DNA from: Bryobacterales bacterium | Lineage (GTDB): Bacteria; Acidobacteriota; Terriglobia; Bryobacterales; Bryobacteraceae | Direction: 5' to 3' | DNA length: 64,000 nucleotides | Assembly (NCBI GenBank): GCA_003166865.1 | Contig: PMUP01000067.1 | Span: 45,112 to 109,111 of the forward strand | Shown: positions 35,316 to 43,889 of the stretch, piece by piece | Position numbering within the stretch: the first letter of the stretch is position 1 | Layout of the letters: each line of letters opens with the position of its first letter | The notes under the pieces: model-generated | Database searches by the model: none | Told to the model about the DNA's origin: nothing | What the model saw: the letters and a program-made list of their open reading frames with translations, nothing else | Position numbers and translations under genes: made by a program

Positions 35316-36326
35316 ATGTCCTCCACAACCGGGTTTCTGCTCGCATCCCTTCTCTCCTTCGGCCAGCTTGTCGCGCAGCCAAGAAACTTCCCGCAGCCTC
35401 CGCCGCCAAAAGACGTGACGATCACGGCAATTCCCGGCGTGATTGAGGCGGGGGCGAAGTGGACTCTGGTTTGGCAGGGCAACGAGAACGCCGATGGCAT
35501 CGTGGGCTTCGATGGCGGCTTGCTGTTCGCGCAGGAGCAGACCAATCACATCAACAAGCTCGATAAACACGATAAATTCTCCGTTTACTTGTCGAACGGT
35601 CACGGCCCCGGCGCGGTCGCCATTGGTCCGAAGGGCCGCATTCTCGTGGTAGAGCGGACCTGCACCGATCCCGGCGGGCACATGGGCGGCAAGCCGGAGG
35701 AATGCAAAGAGCCGACGGACATCGCCGCGCTGACTCCCATGCGCAAGGTTTTGGCGGACGGCTTCGAGGGCAAGGGGCTCGGGCGCGTCAACGACTTGGT
35801 CGCCGACAAGAAAGGCGGCGTCTACTTCACCACCAATACGGGCAGCGGAGTGTTCTACGTGAGCCCGAGCGGCCAGATAAGCGGCATCGGCGAAAAAATA
35901 CGAAGCAACGGCATCAACCTCAGCCCGGATGAGAAGACGCTCTATGTCACCAACGGTCCGGTGATCATGGCTTTCGATGTGCAGCCGGATGGTTCAGTCA
36001 AAAACCAACGGGAGTTCGGCAAACTCGAAGGCGGAGGGAACGGCGACGGCATGGCGATCGATGCGTCAGGCCGCATCTTTGACACAGCCAATGGTATTCA
36101 GGTGCTCAGCCCCGAAGGAAAATATTTAGGGATGATTCCAACACCCCGCACCGTCATCAGCGTGGCGTTCTCCGGCCCCGGCAAGAAGACGCTGTACGCC
36201 GCCTGCCTCGGCGCGCTTGACGCAAGCGGTCAAGAGATCAAAACGCCAGCCGGCGTGCGGAACACCGCGATGAGCATTTATAAAATCCAGATGCTGGCGC
36301 AGGGGTTCAAAGGGCGCGCGAAGTAG
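35316..36326 (+). CDS. Secreted SMP-30/gluconolactonase-like propeller protein
   Basis: From ATG 35316 the product is 336 residues with a signal peptide (about residues 1-20, ending LVAQ); an upstream TTG at 35298 would only lengthen it. The mature protein has six-bladed propeller features of the SMP-30/gluconolactonase/LRE family: DGGLLFAQEQTNHINKLD, GRVNDLVADKKGGVYFTTN with the metal-binding N-D pair, GINLSPDEKTLYVTNG and NGDGMAIDASGRI. This family cleaves sugar lactones or related esters with a divalent metal. Many secreted acidobacterial members have no known substrate. It is divergent from amtB. Confidence 0.85.
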   Translation: MSSTTGFLLASLLSFGQLVAQPRNFPQPPPPKDVTITAIPGVIEAGAKWTLVWQGNENADGIVGFDGGLLFAQEQTNHINKLDKHDKFSVYLSNGHGPGAVAIGPKGRILVVERTCTDPGGHMGGKPEECKEPTDIAALTPMRKVLADGFEGKGLGRVNDLVADKKGGVYFTTNTGSGVFYVSPSGQISGIGEKIRSNGINLSPDEKTLYVTNGPVIMAFDVQPDGSVKNQREFGKLEGGGNGDGMAIDASGRIFDTANGIQVLSPEGKYLGMIPTPRTVISVAFSGPGKKTLYAACLGALDASGQEIKTPAGVRNTAMSIYKIQMLAQGFKGRAK

Positions 36327-36336
36327 AGTCGGCGCC

Positions 36337-36639
36337 TTAGCTCTTCGGCTTCCATTTGAGCCCGCCGCTGAACTCCAGGCCCACAACGTATTTCATGCCT
36401 TTGCGCGCGCAGCTTTTTACGGAAGCCGAACCATGCAATCCCAAACCCGCGGCCTGCATCGTCACGTAGGTTTGCTTTTCCAGCGGTTCGCGCAGTTCAA
36501 CACGCACGCCGGATTCGGAGATATCGATGATGCTGCCATTGATAAACCTGTCGATTCCTTGGCGGTCCTTCCAGATCAACTGGAGGGGCGCCGCCTTGGC
36601 GGATCGCGCGTGCCGGCGGAGATCGCCCTCATTACTCAT
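36337..36639 (-). CDS. PilZ-domain protein
   Basis: From ATG 36639 the product is 100 residues; the open frame to 36669 adds ten residues. It looks like a single PilZ domain: basic RRHAR near the start (c-di-GMP binding Arg positions), DISESG for the D/N-x-S-x-x-G motif (residues about 39-44), then beta strands to GLEF. It should bind cyclic di-GMP and act on a partner protein. A sigma-70-like promoter lies at 36660-36688. It is convergent with the SMP-30-like gene (10 bases apart). Confidence 0.82.
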   Translation of the reverse strand: MSNEGDLRRHARSAKAAPLQLIWKDRQGIDRFINGSIIDISESGVRVELREPLEKQTYVTMQAAGLGLHGSASVKSCARKGMKYVVGLEFSGGLKWKPKS

Positions 36640-36659
36640 TAGTGGTTGGTCTGGCTGTA

Positions 36660-36688
36660 TATATAGCACTCCATATTGCCGCAGGCAA
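36660..36688 (-). promoter_or_regulatory. Sigma-70-like promoter for the PilZ gene
   Basis: On the minus strand TTGCCT (36688-36683) and TATATA (36665-36660) are separated by 17 bases. The predicted start of transcription, about 36653, would leave a leader of some 13 bases before ATG 36639, without a clear Shine-Dalgarno site. Confidence 0.4.
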
Positions 36689-36717
36689 CCGGTGGGAAAT
36701 GCTCTTCCACGTTGATA

Positions 36718-37827
36718 CTACTTGTTCAACGCCGGCCGGGGCGGCTTGGCGAACCTCTCCGCTTCTATTGCAACGTTCGGCTGGATCTCGCTGAACTCGG
36801 TGATGGACTTTCCGTCCAACCAAGTCACGGTCACGCGATAGGGCATCCGCACGCCCGCGACCTCGCGATAGTCGGCGTAGTCGATCTGGGTGGGGTTGAG
36901 GCCCACGGGCGATTCGGTATAGCGCACCACTCGCGCCAGCAGCCCTGACTTGCTGTCGAAGTACAGATTCACCGGATATCGGCCGTCGCCAGTTCCTTGA
37001 ATCATCTGCACGTCGCGGCCGTCGATGATAGCGGAGGAGGCGCCGCGCCATTGAGTGAGCGCCAGCTTGATTTGAGCGGGAAACCACACAGCCGCGTCCA
37101 GCCTGGCGCCCTCCAGATCGCCGCCCGTCAGCTCGAGCAAGGCCACCGGTCTTTCTGTTGCAGGCCCTGCGATCCAACCTGCGCTGCCGTTATACGTGGT
37201 GGTGCTGTCTCCGGCGGCGGTGTGAATGACGGTGCTGAGCTGATTCGGCGCTTTTGCAAACACATCCATGGGATACTTCTCGTCCTGGTAGCCCTGGTAA
37301 GTTCCCTTGGCCGCGAAGCTGGTGAGCTTGGCCACGCGATCGACGCCGCCGATGGCCTGGATGTAGCGGTCGAGAATTAGATCCGCGGAGGGTGCTTTGC
37401 TCGAAGTGGGCTCGCGCAGTTCATCCGGCTCTTTGGATGGCGGCGGCCCGTATAGATCCGCCAGATTCGGAGTGACGTCCGGGCGTTCCACGCCGCGGTG
37501 GCAGGAGTAGCAAGTGATCTCGCGCCTTCCGCCGAAGTAGGTCTTGTTGATGGCGTTCATCATCCCGAGCATGCGCCGCGCGGTCTCCTTGCGTGGGTTG
37601 TCGTCGGCGTATTTGTCCCAGTTGCCGCCGCTCTCGGCGCTATGGCAATCCGTGCACGTTTCGCCCAGGGAAGCGGAAAAGAATCCCATGGTGGCCATGA
37701 ACTGATCTACCGGAATACCCTTCAGCACTCGGACGTTCTTGAAGGCCTGCTCGGCCAGCATGGGCTTCTCCTGCGCGTTCGCGACTGCAACCATGAGCAG
37801 GCCCGCGACGATTGTTACCAGTTTCAT
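36718..37827 (-). CDS. PRC-like dihaem cytochrome c with C-terminal lipoprotein-sorting-like domain
   Basis: From ATG 37827 (GGAGG 5 bases upstream) the product is 369 residues with a signal peptide (1-19). Haem sites CTDCH (58-62) and CYSCH (106-110) sit in a domain that resembles the photosynthetic reaction-centre cytochrome family seen in Acidobacteria: FKNVRVLKGIPVDQFMATMGFFSASLG and a GxxxI-type turn before the first site. Residues about 150-369 form a separate beta-rich domain (LILDRYIQAIGGVDRVAKLTS, YFDSKSGLLARVVRY), like the LolA/outer-membrane lipoprotein-sorting fold. The start overlaps the stop of the upstream dehydrogenase (ATGA). Its redox partner is unknown; no photosynthesis genes are present. 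Confidence 0.85.
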   Translation of the reverse strand: MKLVTIVAGLLMVAVANAQEKPMLAEQAFKNVRVLKGIPVDQFMATMGFFSASLGETCTDCHSAESGGNWDKYADDNPRKETARRMLGMMNAINKTYFGGRREITCYSCHRGVERPDVTPNLADLYGPPPSKEPDELREPTSSKAPSADLILDRYIQAIGGVDRVAKLTSFAAKGTYQGYQDEKYPMDVFAKAPNQLSTVIHTAAGDSTTTYNGSAGWIAGPATERPVALLELTGGDLEGARLDAAVWFPAQIKLALTQWRGASSAIIDGRDVQMIQGTGDGRYPVNLYFDSKSGLLARVVRYTESPVGLNPTQIDYADYREVAGVRMPYRVTVTWLDGKSITEFSEIQPNVAIEAERFAKPPRPALNK

Positions 37828-38738
37828 TTTGCCTCCATCCCCGCAAGAGACCGCAGAACCGAAACTACCGCTGCCGTATCCTGCAGACCCATCCCTTGCG
37901 CGGCTACTTCGGTGAAGAACGGAACGGCCCTGCTGAACAAAGGCACTGGACATTTGGATTGCCTGGCGAAAGCCGCGATGATGTCCAAGTCCTTTTGAAA
38001 CACGTCGACCTTCATCATAGGGGTTGCGTAAGCGCCCGTCGCCATGCTCGGCCCGCGCACTTCCAGCATGCGCGAGGTAGCCGCGCTATCGGCCAGCACT
38101 TCGACCAGCATGGAAGGATCGAGACCGGCTTTCTCTCCCAACACGATCGCTTCCGCGGCGCCGACGATGTGAATCGCCACCAGCAGGTTGGCGATGAATT
38201 TCATTTTTGAGCCCGTGCCGAAGGGGCCCACATATCGAAGCGAGCGGGCAAAGTGGGCGAGAGTAGCCCGCGCGCGCTCGAATTCGCCACGATCGCCGCT
38301 TGCGAAAATCGTAATATCCTTCGCCGCGGCCTGCGGGCCGGTGCCGCTGATAGGGGCATCCAACATACCAACGCCGGCACTCGCCAGCCGCGCTCGAGCA
38401 CGCTCTTTGTCTTCGAGCGAAAGCGTGCTGGTCTCGATAACCAGAAGGCCAGAGCGCCCGGCGGCCACCACGCCTTCTTCTGCGAAGAGCGCACTTTCGA
38501 GTGCCGCGGAGTGTGGCAGCGACGTGATCACGATATCGGCCTCCGCCGCGACCGCCCGCGCCGACGAACAGCCATGCCCTCCTTGCGCGCTCAATGCGAC
38601 CACGTTCGCTGAAAGCAAGTCATAGCCCGAGGTGCGAACACCCGCCGCCGCGAGATGTCCGGCGAAGGCGCCTCCCATGATTCCCAGACCAATCACGCCG
38701 GCTCGAGTTGCCTGGGCCCTTACGTCATGCGTGCTCAT
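37824..38738 (-). CDS. NAD(P)-dependent beta-hydroxyacid dehydrogenase family protein
   Basis: The 304-residue protein has a Rossmann fold with GLGIMG (residues 17-22), then DAPISGTGPQAA (the substrate-binding D-A-P-V-S-G site), GTGSKMKFIANLL holding the catalytic Lys, and YATPMMKVDVFQKDL near the end. It belongs to the 3-hydroxyisobutyrate/tartronate-semialdehyde reductase family. Substrate is not predictable from sequence. Its start is only 16 bases from the divergent bicupin gene, and its stop overlaps the cytochrome gene. Confidence 0.9.
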   Translation of the reverse strand: MSTHDVRAQATRAGVIGLGIMGGAFAGHLAAAGVRTSGYDLLSANVVALSAQGGHGCSSARAVAAEADIVITSLPHSAALESALFAEEGVVAAGRSGLLVIETSTLSLEDKERARARLASAGVGMLDAPISGTGPQAAAKDITIFASGDRGEFERARATLAHFARSLRYVGPFGTGSKMKFIANLLVAIHIVGAAEAIVLGEKAGLDPSMLVEVLADSAATSRMLEVRGPSMATGAYATPMMKVDVFQKDLDIIAAFARQSKCPVPLFSRAVPFFTEVAAQGMGLQDTAAVVSVLRSLAGMEAK

Positions 38739-38754
38739 GGTCTAGAATCTTCTC

Positions 38755-39471
38755 ATGCCACGTCGACATAGCAAAGCGCTCTTGATTTTGGGTTGGGGAC
38801 TCTTGTGGATAGGGGCGGCAACGGCCCAATCGCCCGATCCCCTGGCCGCAGACCCGCAGCACACTCACTTAGAGCTGGAGAACCAATGGGTCCGCGTTTT
38901 TCAAGAACACTTGGGACCGCACGAGACGATGCCCATGCACCAGCACCCCGCTCCCGGAGCCGTGATTGTTTTTCTCACAGACCGGAACAACCAGTTAACT
39001 TATTTCGATGGGACCGTCAAAGCTTTCCAGAATCACGCTGGCGACGTTATCTGGTCGGCACCCACAATCCACAAGTCGGAGAATCTCACCGGCGCGCAGT
39101 TTGCGGCTCTTCAAATCGAACCCAAGCCCGCGGCCCATCCCAAGCCGTTTCCCAAGGAAACGATGGACGCGGTCACTGTGGATCCGGCGCACTATCAGGT
39201 GGTGGCTGAAAACGAATGGATCCGGGCCATCCGCTTGACCGTGGGTCCGCACGAGAAGCTCAAGATGCACAAGCACCCGGCCACCGGCGCCGTGGTGATC
39301 AGCTTGACGGATCAAGACATGCGTCAATACCATGCTGATGGCACATCGCGCGAGAGCCACTACAAAGCAGGGACAGTTCGTTGGGCTGAGCCGGACGCTG
39401 CTCATCAGGATGAAAATATCAGCGACAAGCCGTTCCGGTTAGTTCGGATTGAACTAAAGCAGGCGCAATAG
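38755..39471 (+). CDS. Secreted two-cupin protein
   Basis: The 238-residue protein has a signal peptide (about residues 1-24, ending ATAQ) and two similar cupin halves. The first contains LGPHETMPMHQHPAPGAVIVFLT with metal-binding His residues and a partner strand near FQNHAGDVIWSAPTIHKSEN. The second contains VGPHEKLKMHKHPATGAVVISLTD and HYKAGTVRWAEPDAAHQDEN. Each half repeats the pattern G-P-H-E-x-M-H-x-H-P. Function unknown; cupins include dioxygenases and sugar isomerases, but here export suggests binding or signalling. There is no clear ribosome site, and the ATG is 16 bases from that of the divergent gene. Confidence 0.82.
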   Translation: MPRRHSKALLILGWGLLWIGAATAQSPDPLAADPQHTHLELENQWVRVFQEHLGPHETMPMHQHPAPGAVIVFLTDRNNQLTYFDGTVKAFQNHAGDVIWSAPTIHKSENLTGAQFAALQIEPKPAAHPKPFPKETMDAVTVDPAHYQVVAENEWIRAIRLTVGPHEKLKMHKHPATGAVVISLTDQDMRQYHADGTSRESHYKAGTVRWAEPDAAHQDENISDKPFRLVRIELKQAQ

Positions 39472-39508
39472 CGAAGTCTCAACGCTTTTTAGTGGAGGGA
39501 GCGAAACG

Positions 39509-40312
39509 ATGAACACACGTGCCAGAGCCGCGTTGCTAGCGGCATGCTTTCCCGCATTCATTCTGCTGCCGGGGGAAACTTTGGCGGCACAGGACACGGA
39601 AATCCGCATCTTGTGCTCCAACGGCATCCGCGCGGCGGTAGAGAAGCTGCTGCCGGAATATGAGCGGAGCATGGGGCGCTCGATGAAAGTCCAGTACGGC
39701 GCCTCCGCGGTATTGAAGCGCTCCATCCAGGGTGGCGAGGCATTCGATCTGGCGTTACTGTCGCAGCCAATCATTGGGGACTTGATCAAGGAGGGCAAGA
39801 TCGCGGCCGGGACAGGCGTGGATCTCGCCGCTAGCGGTATCGGCATTGCCGTCCGCGCGGGCTCGCCCAAGCCGGACGTTAATTCGCCCGAAGCAATCAA
39901 GCAAACGCTGCTTCACGCAAAATCAATTGGGTACGTTAAGGAAGGCGCGGGCACTCCGGCCATCATCAACATGCTCGATCGCCTCGGCATCAGCGAGGAT
40001 GTTCAGCGTAAGACGGTCCTTCAACCAGGAGCGGAGCGATCCATGGCAAGCGTCGCCGAGGGGCAGATCGACGTCGCATTCGCGTTGATTAGTGAAATAC
40101 TGCCCGCTCCCGGCGTGCAGTTGGCCGGTCCCTTACCGCCCGAATTCCAAAAGCGGATTATCATGACGGCTGGAATCGCCAGCTCGACTAAAAACCGCGA
40201 GGCCGCTAGCCAGATCATCAAGTCGTTGACGAGCGCGGCAGCCGCGACAACCATCAAAGCAACCGGACTGGATCCGATCGCGAAGCAAAAAAGGTCGCTG
40301 CGCAGTAATTAA
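39509..40312 (+). CDS. Periplasmic molybdate-binding-protein-like (ModA family) protein
   Basis: The 267-residue protein has a signal peptide (about residues 1-26) and a type-2 periplasmic binding fold: IRILCSNGIRAAVEKLLPEYE, VQYGASAVLKRSIQGGEAFDLALL and KEGAGTPAIINML match ModA-like substrate-binding proteins. GGAGG precedes the ATG by 8 bases. No ModB or ModC gene is nearby. Many such orphan proteins bind other oxyanions or unknown ligands. Its stop TAA overlaps that of the convergent molybdenum hydroxylase by 3 bases (within TTAA), a suggestive neighbour because that enzyme needs molybdenum. Confidence 0.82.
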   Translation: MNTRARAALLAACFPAFILLPGETLAAQDTEIRILCSNGIRAAVEKLLPEYERSMGRSMKVQYGASAVLKRSIQGGEAFDLALLSQPIIGDLIKEGKIAAGTGVDLAASGIGIAVRAGSPKPDVNSPEAIKQTLLHAKSIGYVKEGAGTPAIINMLDRLGISEDVQRKTVLQPGAERSMASVAEGQIDVAFALISEILPAPGVQLAGPLPPEFQKRIIMTAGIASSTKNREAASQIIKSLTSAAAATTIKATGLDPIAKQKRSLRSN

Positions 40313-43041
40313 GCTCCCGCAAGTGCCGGCGCTTTGCGGCGCAACTTCGGTACGGAGGGCGCAGCGGCGGGTGCATCGTCCATTGGCAAGCTAAAGCGGC
40401 GGATTCCGTCGTAAGCGTACAGAGCGCCCGCGACCGCACCGGCCGTCGGAACCAACCCGATTTCTCCAGCGCCTTTGGCTCCGTAGCCGCCCACTTCGTC
40501 GGGAACTTCAATCAGGATCACGTCGATTCTCGGGGTGTCCTTGGCCTTCAGGATGCCGCAATCGCGGAGCAGCAGAGAATCCGGCTGGGCGTCTGTACTG
40601 GTGAAGTTTTCCGAGAGCGCATAGCCCAACCCCATGTGAACTCCGCCTTCCACTTGTCCCGCGCAACCTTTGGGATTGATGGCGCGGCCGACGTCGTGCG
40701 CTGCCACTACGCGCTCGATGCGGCCGTCGTCGTCCAGAATCACCACCTGCGTGGCGTAGCTGAACGTCATGTGCGTGGTCGGATTCGTCAAAGCTTCCGG
40801 AGTGCCGGGCTTGGTCGTGAAGTTGCAAACGTAATCGCCGGTGTACTCGCGGCCAGTCAGTTGTTCCAGCGTGGAGTGTTTGAGATCTTCCGCCAGTTGA
40901 GTTGCCGCTCGCTGTGCCGCGGCGCAACTCAGCGTGGTTGCGCGCGACGCCCAGGTTTCACCGCACTTGGCGCCCAGCCCCTTGTCCCAGCGGACGTCCA
41001 TGATCTCCGGAGACAGGCCAGTTTCTTCGCACACTGCCTGCCGGATGGTGGTGTAGAGCCCTTGGCCCATCTCGGTGTAGCCGGTGAGGACATCCAAGCG
41101 GCCGCCGTTTAGCACGCGGATGGCTGCGTGTCCGCTATCGATGGTGCCATTGCCAATGCCGGTGCTCTTGATGCCGCAACCGATGCCGGCATATTTGGCG
41201 CTCCTGTAAATGCCCTTGACCGCTTCCAAACTGCGCCGCAATCCCGCGACGCTTTCCCGCATGATCTGGCCGGTAGCGAACGCATCGCCCGGATTGAGGA
41301 TGTTGCGCTCGCGGATGTCGTAGCCATCCACGCCCACTCGTTCCGCGAGGATATCCATGATGCCTTCCATGGCGAAATGCGCCTGGTTGGTGCCAAAGCC
41401 GCGCATGGCGCCGCTGGTGGGATTGTTGGTGAATACTGCCTTCGCCTCGGCATCCACGTTCGGCACGCGGTACGGGCCGCAGGAGTGACAGGCAGCGCGC
41501 AGCAAGCATTTTGCGCTGGTGCCGGCGTAGCCTCCCACGTCGCCGACGATGCGGACGCGCACTGCCAGCAACTGACCTTCGGCGTCGGCGCCCACCGTGT
41601 AGCTGAGCGTCATCGGATGGCGCTTGGGATGAAGTTGCGTGGACTGTTTCCGCGTCAGAACGGTCTTAACGGGGCGTCCGAGCAGATGCGCAGCCAGCGC
41701 GGTCTGCGCTTGAATGGACAGCTCTTCCTTCGCGCCGAACGCGCCGCCGCTAGACGCCAGCGCGATCTCTACTTCTTCCGCGGGCAGATTCAAGGTACGG
41801 GCGATGAGGCTTTGATCGAATGTGGAGCCCTGGCTCTGCGAGAACACCTTGATGCCCTTTCCCTGCGGTATCGCCAAGCAAGCCTCCGGCTCGAGAAAGG
41901 CCGGTTCGACGGGCTGCGTGGAGAAGGTCTGCTCGATGATGTGGGTGGAAGCCGCCAGTGCACCATCCACATCGCCTCGCGAGAACGCGGTGGTGTCGAG
42001 CAAGTTCGGATGGACGTGCAAGTTTCCGGGAGCATGCACTTGAGGCGAGTCCGGCCCGAGCGCAGCAAACGGATCCGTCACCGGCGGGTAGACTTCGTAA
42101 TCGACCTTGATCTTGCCGGCGGCTTGGCGCGCGTGGAAGGCGGTATCGGCTGTTACCAGAGCGAGAATATCGCCGACGCAGCAGGTGGTTTCGCCTACGG
42201 CGACAAAGATCGGCAAGTCGGGAATTGCAAGGCCCGTACCTCGCTGCCCCGGAACATCGGGCGCCGTGAAGATCCTTGCGACGCCCGACATCGCCTGTGC
42301 TGCCGAAGTATCAATCGCGAGAACCTTCGCGCGCGGATGCGGGCTCAAGACCGGCGCGGCGTGTAACATATCGGGACCGACGCGCATGTCATCCACAAAG
42401 GGCTTCTCGCCGAGAGCCTGCTCGATTCCGAGATAGCGCGAGGGCGACTGGCCGATCCCATTTGCGCGTTTCCCATTCTGAAAGGCCGGATTCCGGCTCA
42501 ATCCGTACTCTTCGCCGAAATAAGAATGCCGCCGCGGCTCTTCGCTAGGGAGCTGCTTGTGATCAGGCGCTTCTTGAGCACCCCAGGCTTCGCCGGCGGT
42601 TTGAATCGCATCGATGATGCGGGCGTAGCCGGTGCAGCGGCAAAGATGACCGTCCAGCGCCTTCGCGACTTCTTCGCGGTCGTGCGTGTGGCCATGCCGG
42701 AGCAGCCCCGACGCGCGAATCACGATGCCCGGAATGCAGAAGCCACACTGAACCGCGCCTTCGAGCACGAATGCTTCGCCCAAGACGCGACGCATATCCT
42801 CCGGCACGCCCTCCAGCGTGACTACATCATGGCCATCCATGTGTTCCGGTTTGCGCAAGCACGCGAATACGGGCTGGCCGTCGATTAAGACCGCGCAGCA
42901 GCCGCAGGCGCCTTCCGGCGCGCAACCGTTTTTGGGAGAAACGACCTTACACTCTTCGCGCAGGACTTCGAGAAAGTCCATCCCCGGCTCGTAAGCGACC
43001 GTGGTCGGATTCCCGTTTAATGTGAAAGTAAGTTCCGGCAT
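40309..43041 (-). CDS. Molybdenum hydroxylase with fused 2Fe-2S domain (xanthine dehydrogenase family)
   Basis: From ATG 43041 the product is 910 residues; a TTG at 43059 is less likely. The N-terminus (residues 1-150) is the small subunit: the plant-ferredoxin-like cluster Cys40, 46, 49 and 61, and the second cluster Cys99, 102, 134 and 136 (CGFCIPG, CRCTGY). The rest is the large subunit with GGAFGAKEE, AMRGFGTNQ for substrate and Moco binding, and GAKGAGEIGL with the catalytic Glu near the end. No FAD subunit is in the chain or next to it, so electrons may leave to a cytochrome, as in isoquinoline- or aldehyde-type enzymes. It follows the hypothetical gene 43092-43889 by 50 bases. Confidence 0.92.
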   Translation of the reverse strand: MPELTFTLNGNPTTVAYEPGMDFLEVLREECKVVSPKNGCAPEGACGCCAVLIDGQPVFACLRKPEHMDGHDVVTLEGVPEDMRRVLGEAFVLEGAVQCGFCIPGIVIRASGLLRHGHTHDREEVAKALDGHLCRCTGYARIIDAIQTAGEAWGAQEAPDHKQLPSEEPRRHSYFGEEYGLSRNPAFQNGKRANGIGQSPSRYLGIEQALGEKPFVDDMRVGPDMLHAAPVLSPHPRAKVLAIDTSAAQAMSGVARIFTAPDVPGQRGTGLAIPDLPIFVAVGETTCCVGDILALVTADTAFHARQAAGKIKVDYEVYPPVTDPFAALGPDSPQVHAPGNLHVHPNLLDTTAFSRGDVDGALAASTHIIEQTFSTQPVEPAFLEPEACLAIPQGKGIKVFSQSQGSTFDQSLIARTLNLPAEEVEIALASSGGAFGAKEELSIQAQTALAAHLLGRPVKTVLTRKQSTQLHPKRHPMTLSYTVGADAEGQLLAVRVRIVGDVGGYAGTSAKCLLRAACHSCGPYRVPNVDAEAKAVFTNNPTSGAMRGFGTNQAHFAMEGIMDILAERVGVDGYDIRERNILNPGDAFATGQIMRESVAGLRRSLEAVKGIYRSAKYAGIGCGIKSTGIGNGTIDSGHAAIRVLNGGRLDVLTGYTEMGQGLYTTIRQAVCEETGLSPEIMDVRWDKGLGAKCGETWASRATTLSCAAAQRAATQLAEDLKHSTLEQLTGREYTGDYVCNFTTKPGTPEALTNPTTHMTFSYATQVVILDDDGRIERVVAAHDVGRAINPKGCAGQVEGGVHMGLGYALSENFTSTDAQPDSLLLRDCGILKAKDTPRIDVILIEVPDEVGGYGAKGAGEIGLVPTAGAVAGALYAYDGIRRFSLPMDDAPAAAPSVPKLRRKAPALAGA

Positions 43042-43091
43042 AGTTGGCACCGGCACCAACGCCCCGCTTATTCAAGGCTATCAGAATCAGC

Positions 43092-43889
43092 CTACTTACC
43101 CACCAAGTGAGGCAGATCTTTTTCGTTCTCCTGGCAGAAGTATTCCAACAGCTCTGTGTTGAGGACGATGAATTGGTTGAGCCTCACTGTCCAGGGCGCG
43201 GTGTAGGCCTTGGGATCGTCCAGTGTGATTTCGATCTCGAGGTTCCCGTAGTTCACGCGCCGGAAGCGCTCGGTCAGTTTGGCGGCGTCGGTCATTGGAC
43301 TGCCGCTACGGTCCAACCACATTCCGTCGCGGAAACCGATGGTCTGAACCACCAAGGTGTCGCCTTCCCAATGTCCGGACGAGTATCCCGTAAAGGACGG
43401 TTGCGGATCCTTCGGCAAAGGCCGCCCGTCAGTAAAGATTTGACGGAAGGTCACGTCGCGCTCGGACATAATCACCATCAGCCCTGGCATCTGGACGATC
43501 TTGCGGTAGGGCGGATAGGTGAGCAAGCGGAGCGCACCAGCGGGCTTACAATGCGAAACCGGATCGTCTTTTCCGTTGTCGGCCATTCGTTTCTGGACTA
43601 CGTCCGCCGCCCACGGCTGATAAGGCAGACCACCCGGAAGCCGCGCTCCAATGTTCACAAATTCTTTGGAGCTGGACATGTCCGGACAGCCATCGGGCGG
43701 GCATGGGTTGGTGTTGTCGGCTTCCCAGATTCCCGAAAAATCCGGCTTGCCGTCGGCGGTTCTGGGCGTGGGCGCGCCCAAGTTCGGTAATCCGCTGGGT
43801 GTCTTGGGGACTCCGGCGGTTGGATACTTCAGCCATTGGGCGGAAAGGAGCGTTGGGATCGCGAAAAAAATGGCAGCCCCTATATTCAC
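43092..43889 (-). CDS. Secreted protein of unknown function, paralogue of 46668-47444
   Basis: The 265-residue product starts at GTG 43889, whose bases overlap the stop of the alcohol dehydrogenase (GTGA). A signal peptide (about residues 1-18) is followed by PSGLPNLGAPTPRTADGKPDFSGIWEADN, a segment found in many acidobacterial secreted proteins. The second half, with FRQIFTDGRPLP, GHWEGDTLVVQTIGF and DDPKAYTAPW, aligns with the product of 46668-47444 (FIRQIYTDGRKH, GHWDGDTLVVDTSGF, EDPKAYTKPW). No enzyme motif is recognised. It lies in an operon with an MFS transporter and an alcohol dehydrogenase. Confidence 0.75.
   Translation of the reverse strand: MNIGAAIFFAIPTLLSAQWLKYPTAGVPKTPSGLPNLGAPTPRTADGKPDFSGIWEADNTNPCPPDGCPDMSSSKEFVNIGARLPGGLPYQPWAADVVQKRMADNGKDDPVSHCKPAGALRLLTYPPYRKIVQMPGLMVIMSERDVTFRQIFTDGRPLPKDPQPSFTGYSSGHWEGDTLVVQTIGFRDGMWLDRSGSPMTDAAKLTERFRRVNYGNLEIEITLDDPKAYTAPWTVRLNQFIVLNTELLEYFCQENEKDLPHLVGK

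Noticed and set aside
39439..39457. TTAGTTC/GAACTAA inverted repeat as a terminator of the bicupin gene
   Set aside because: It lies inside the coding end, is AT-rich with 7 bp and is not followed by a T-run in proper spacing.
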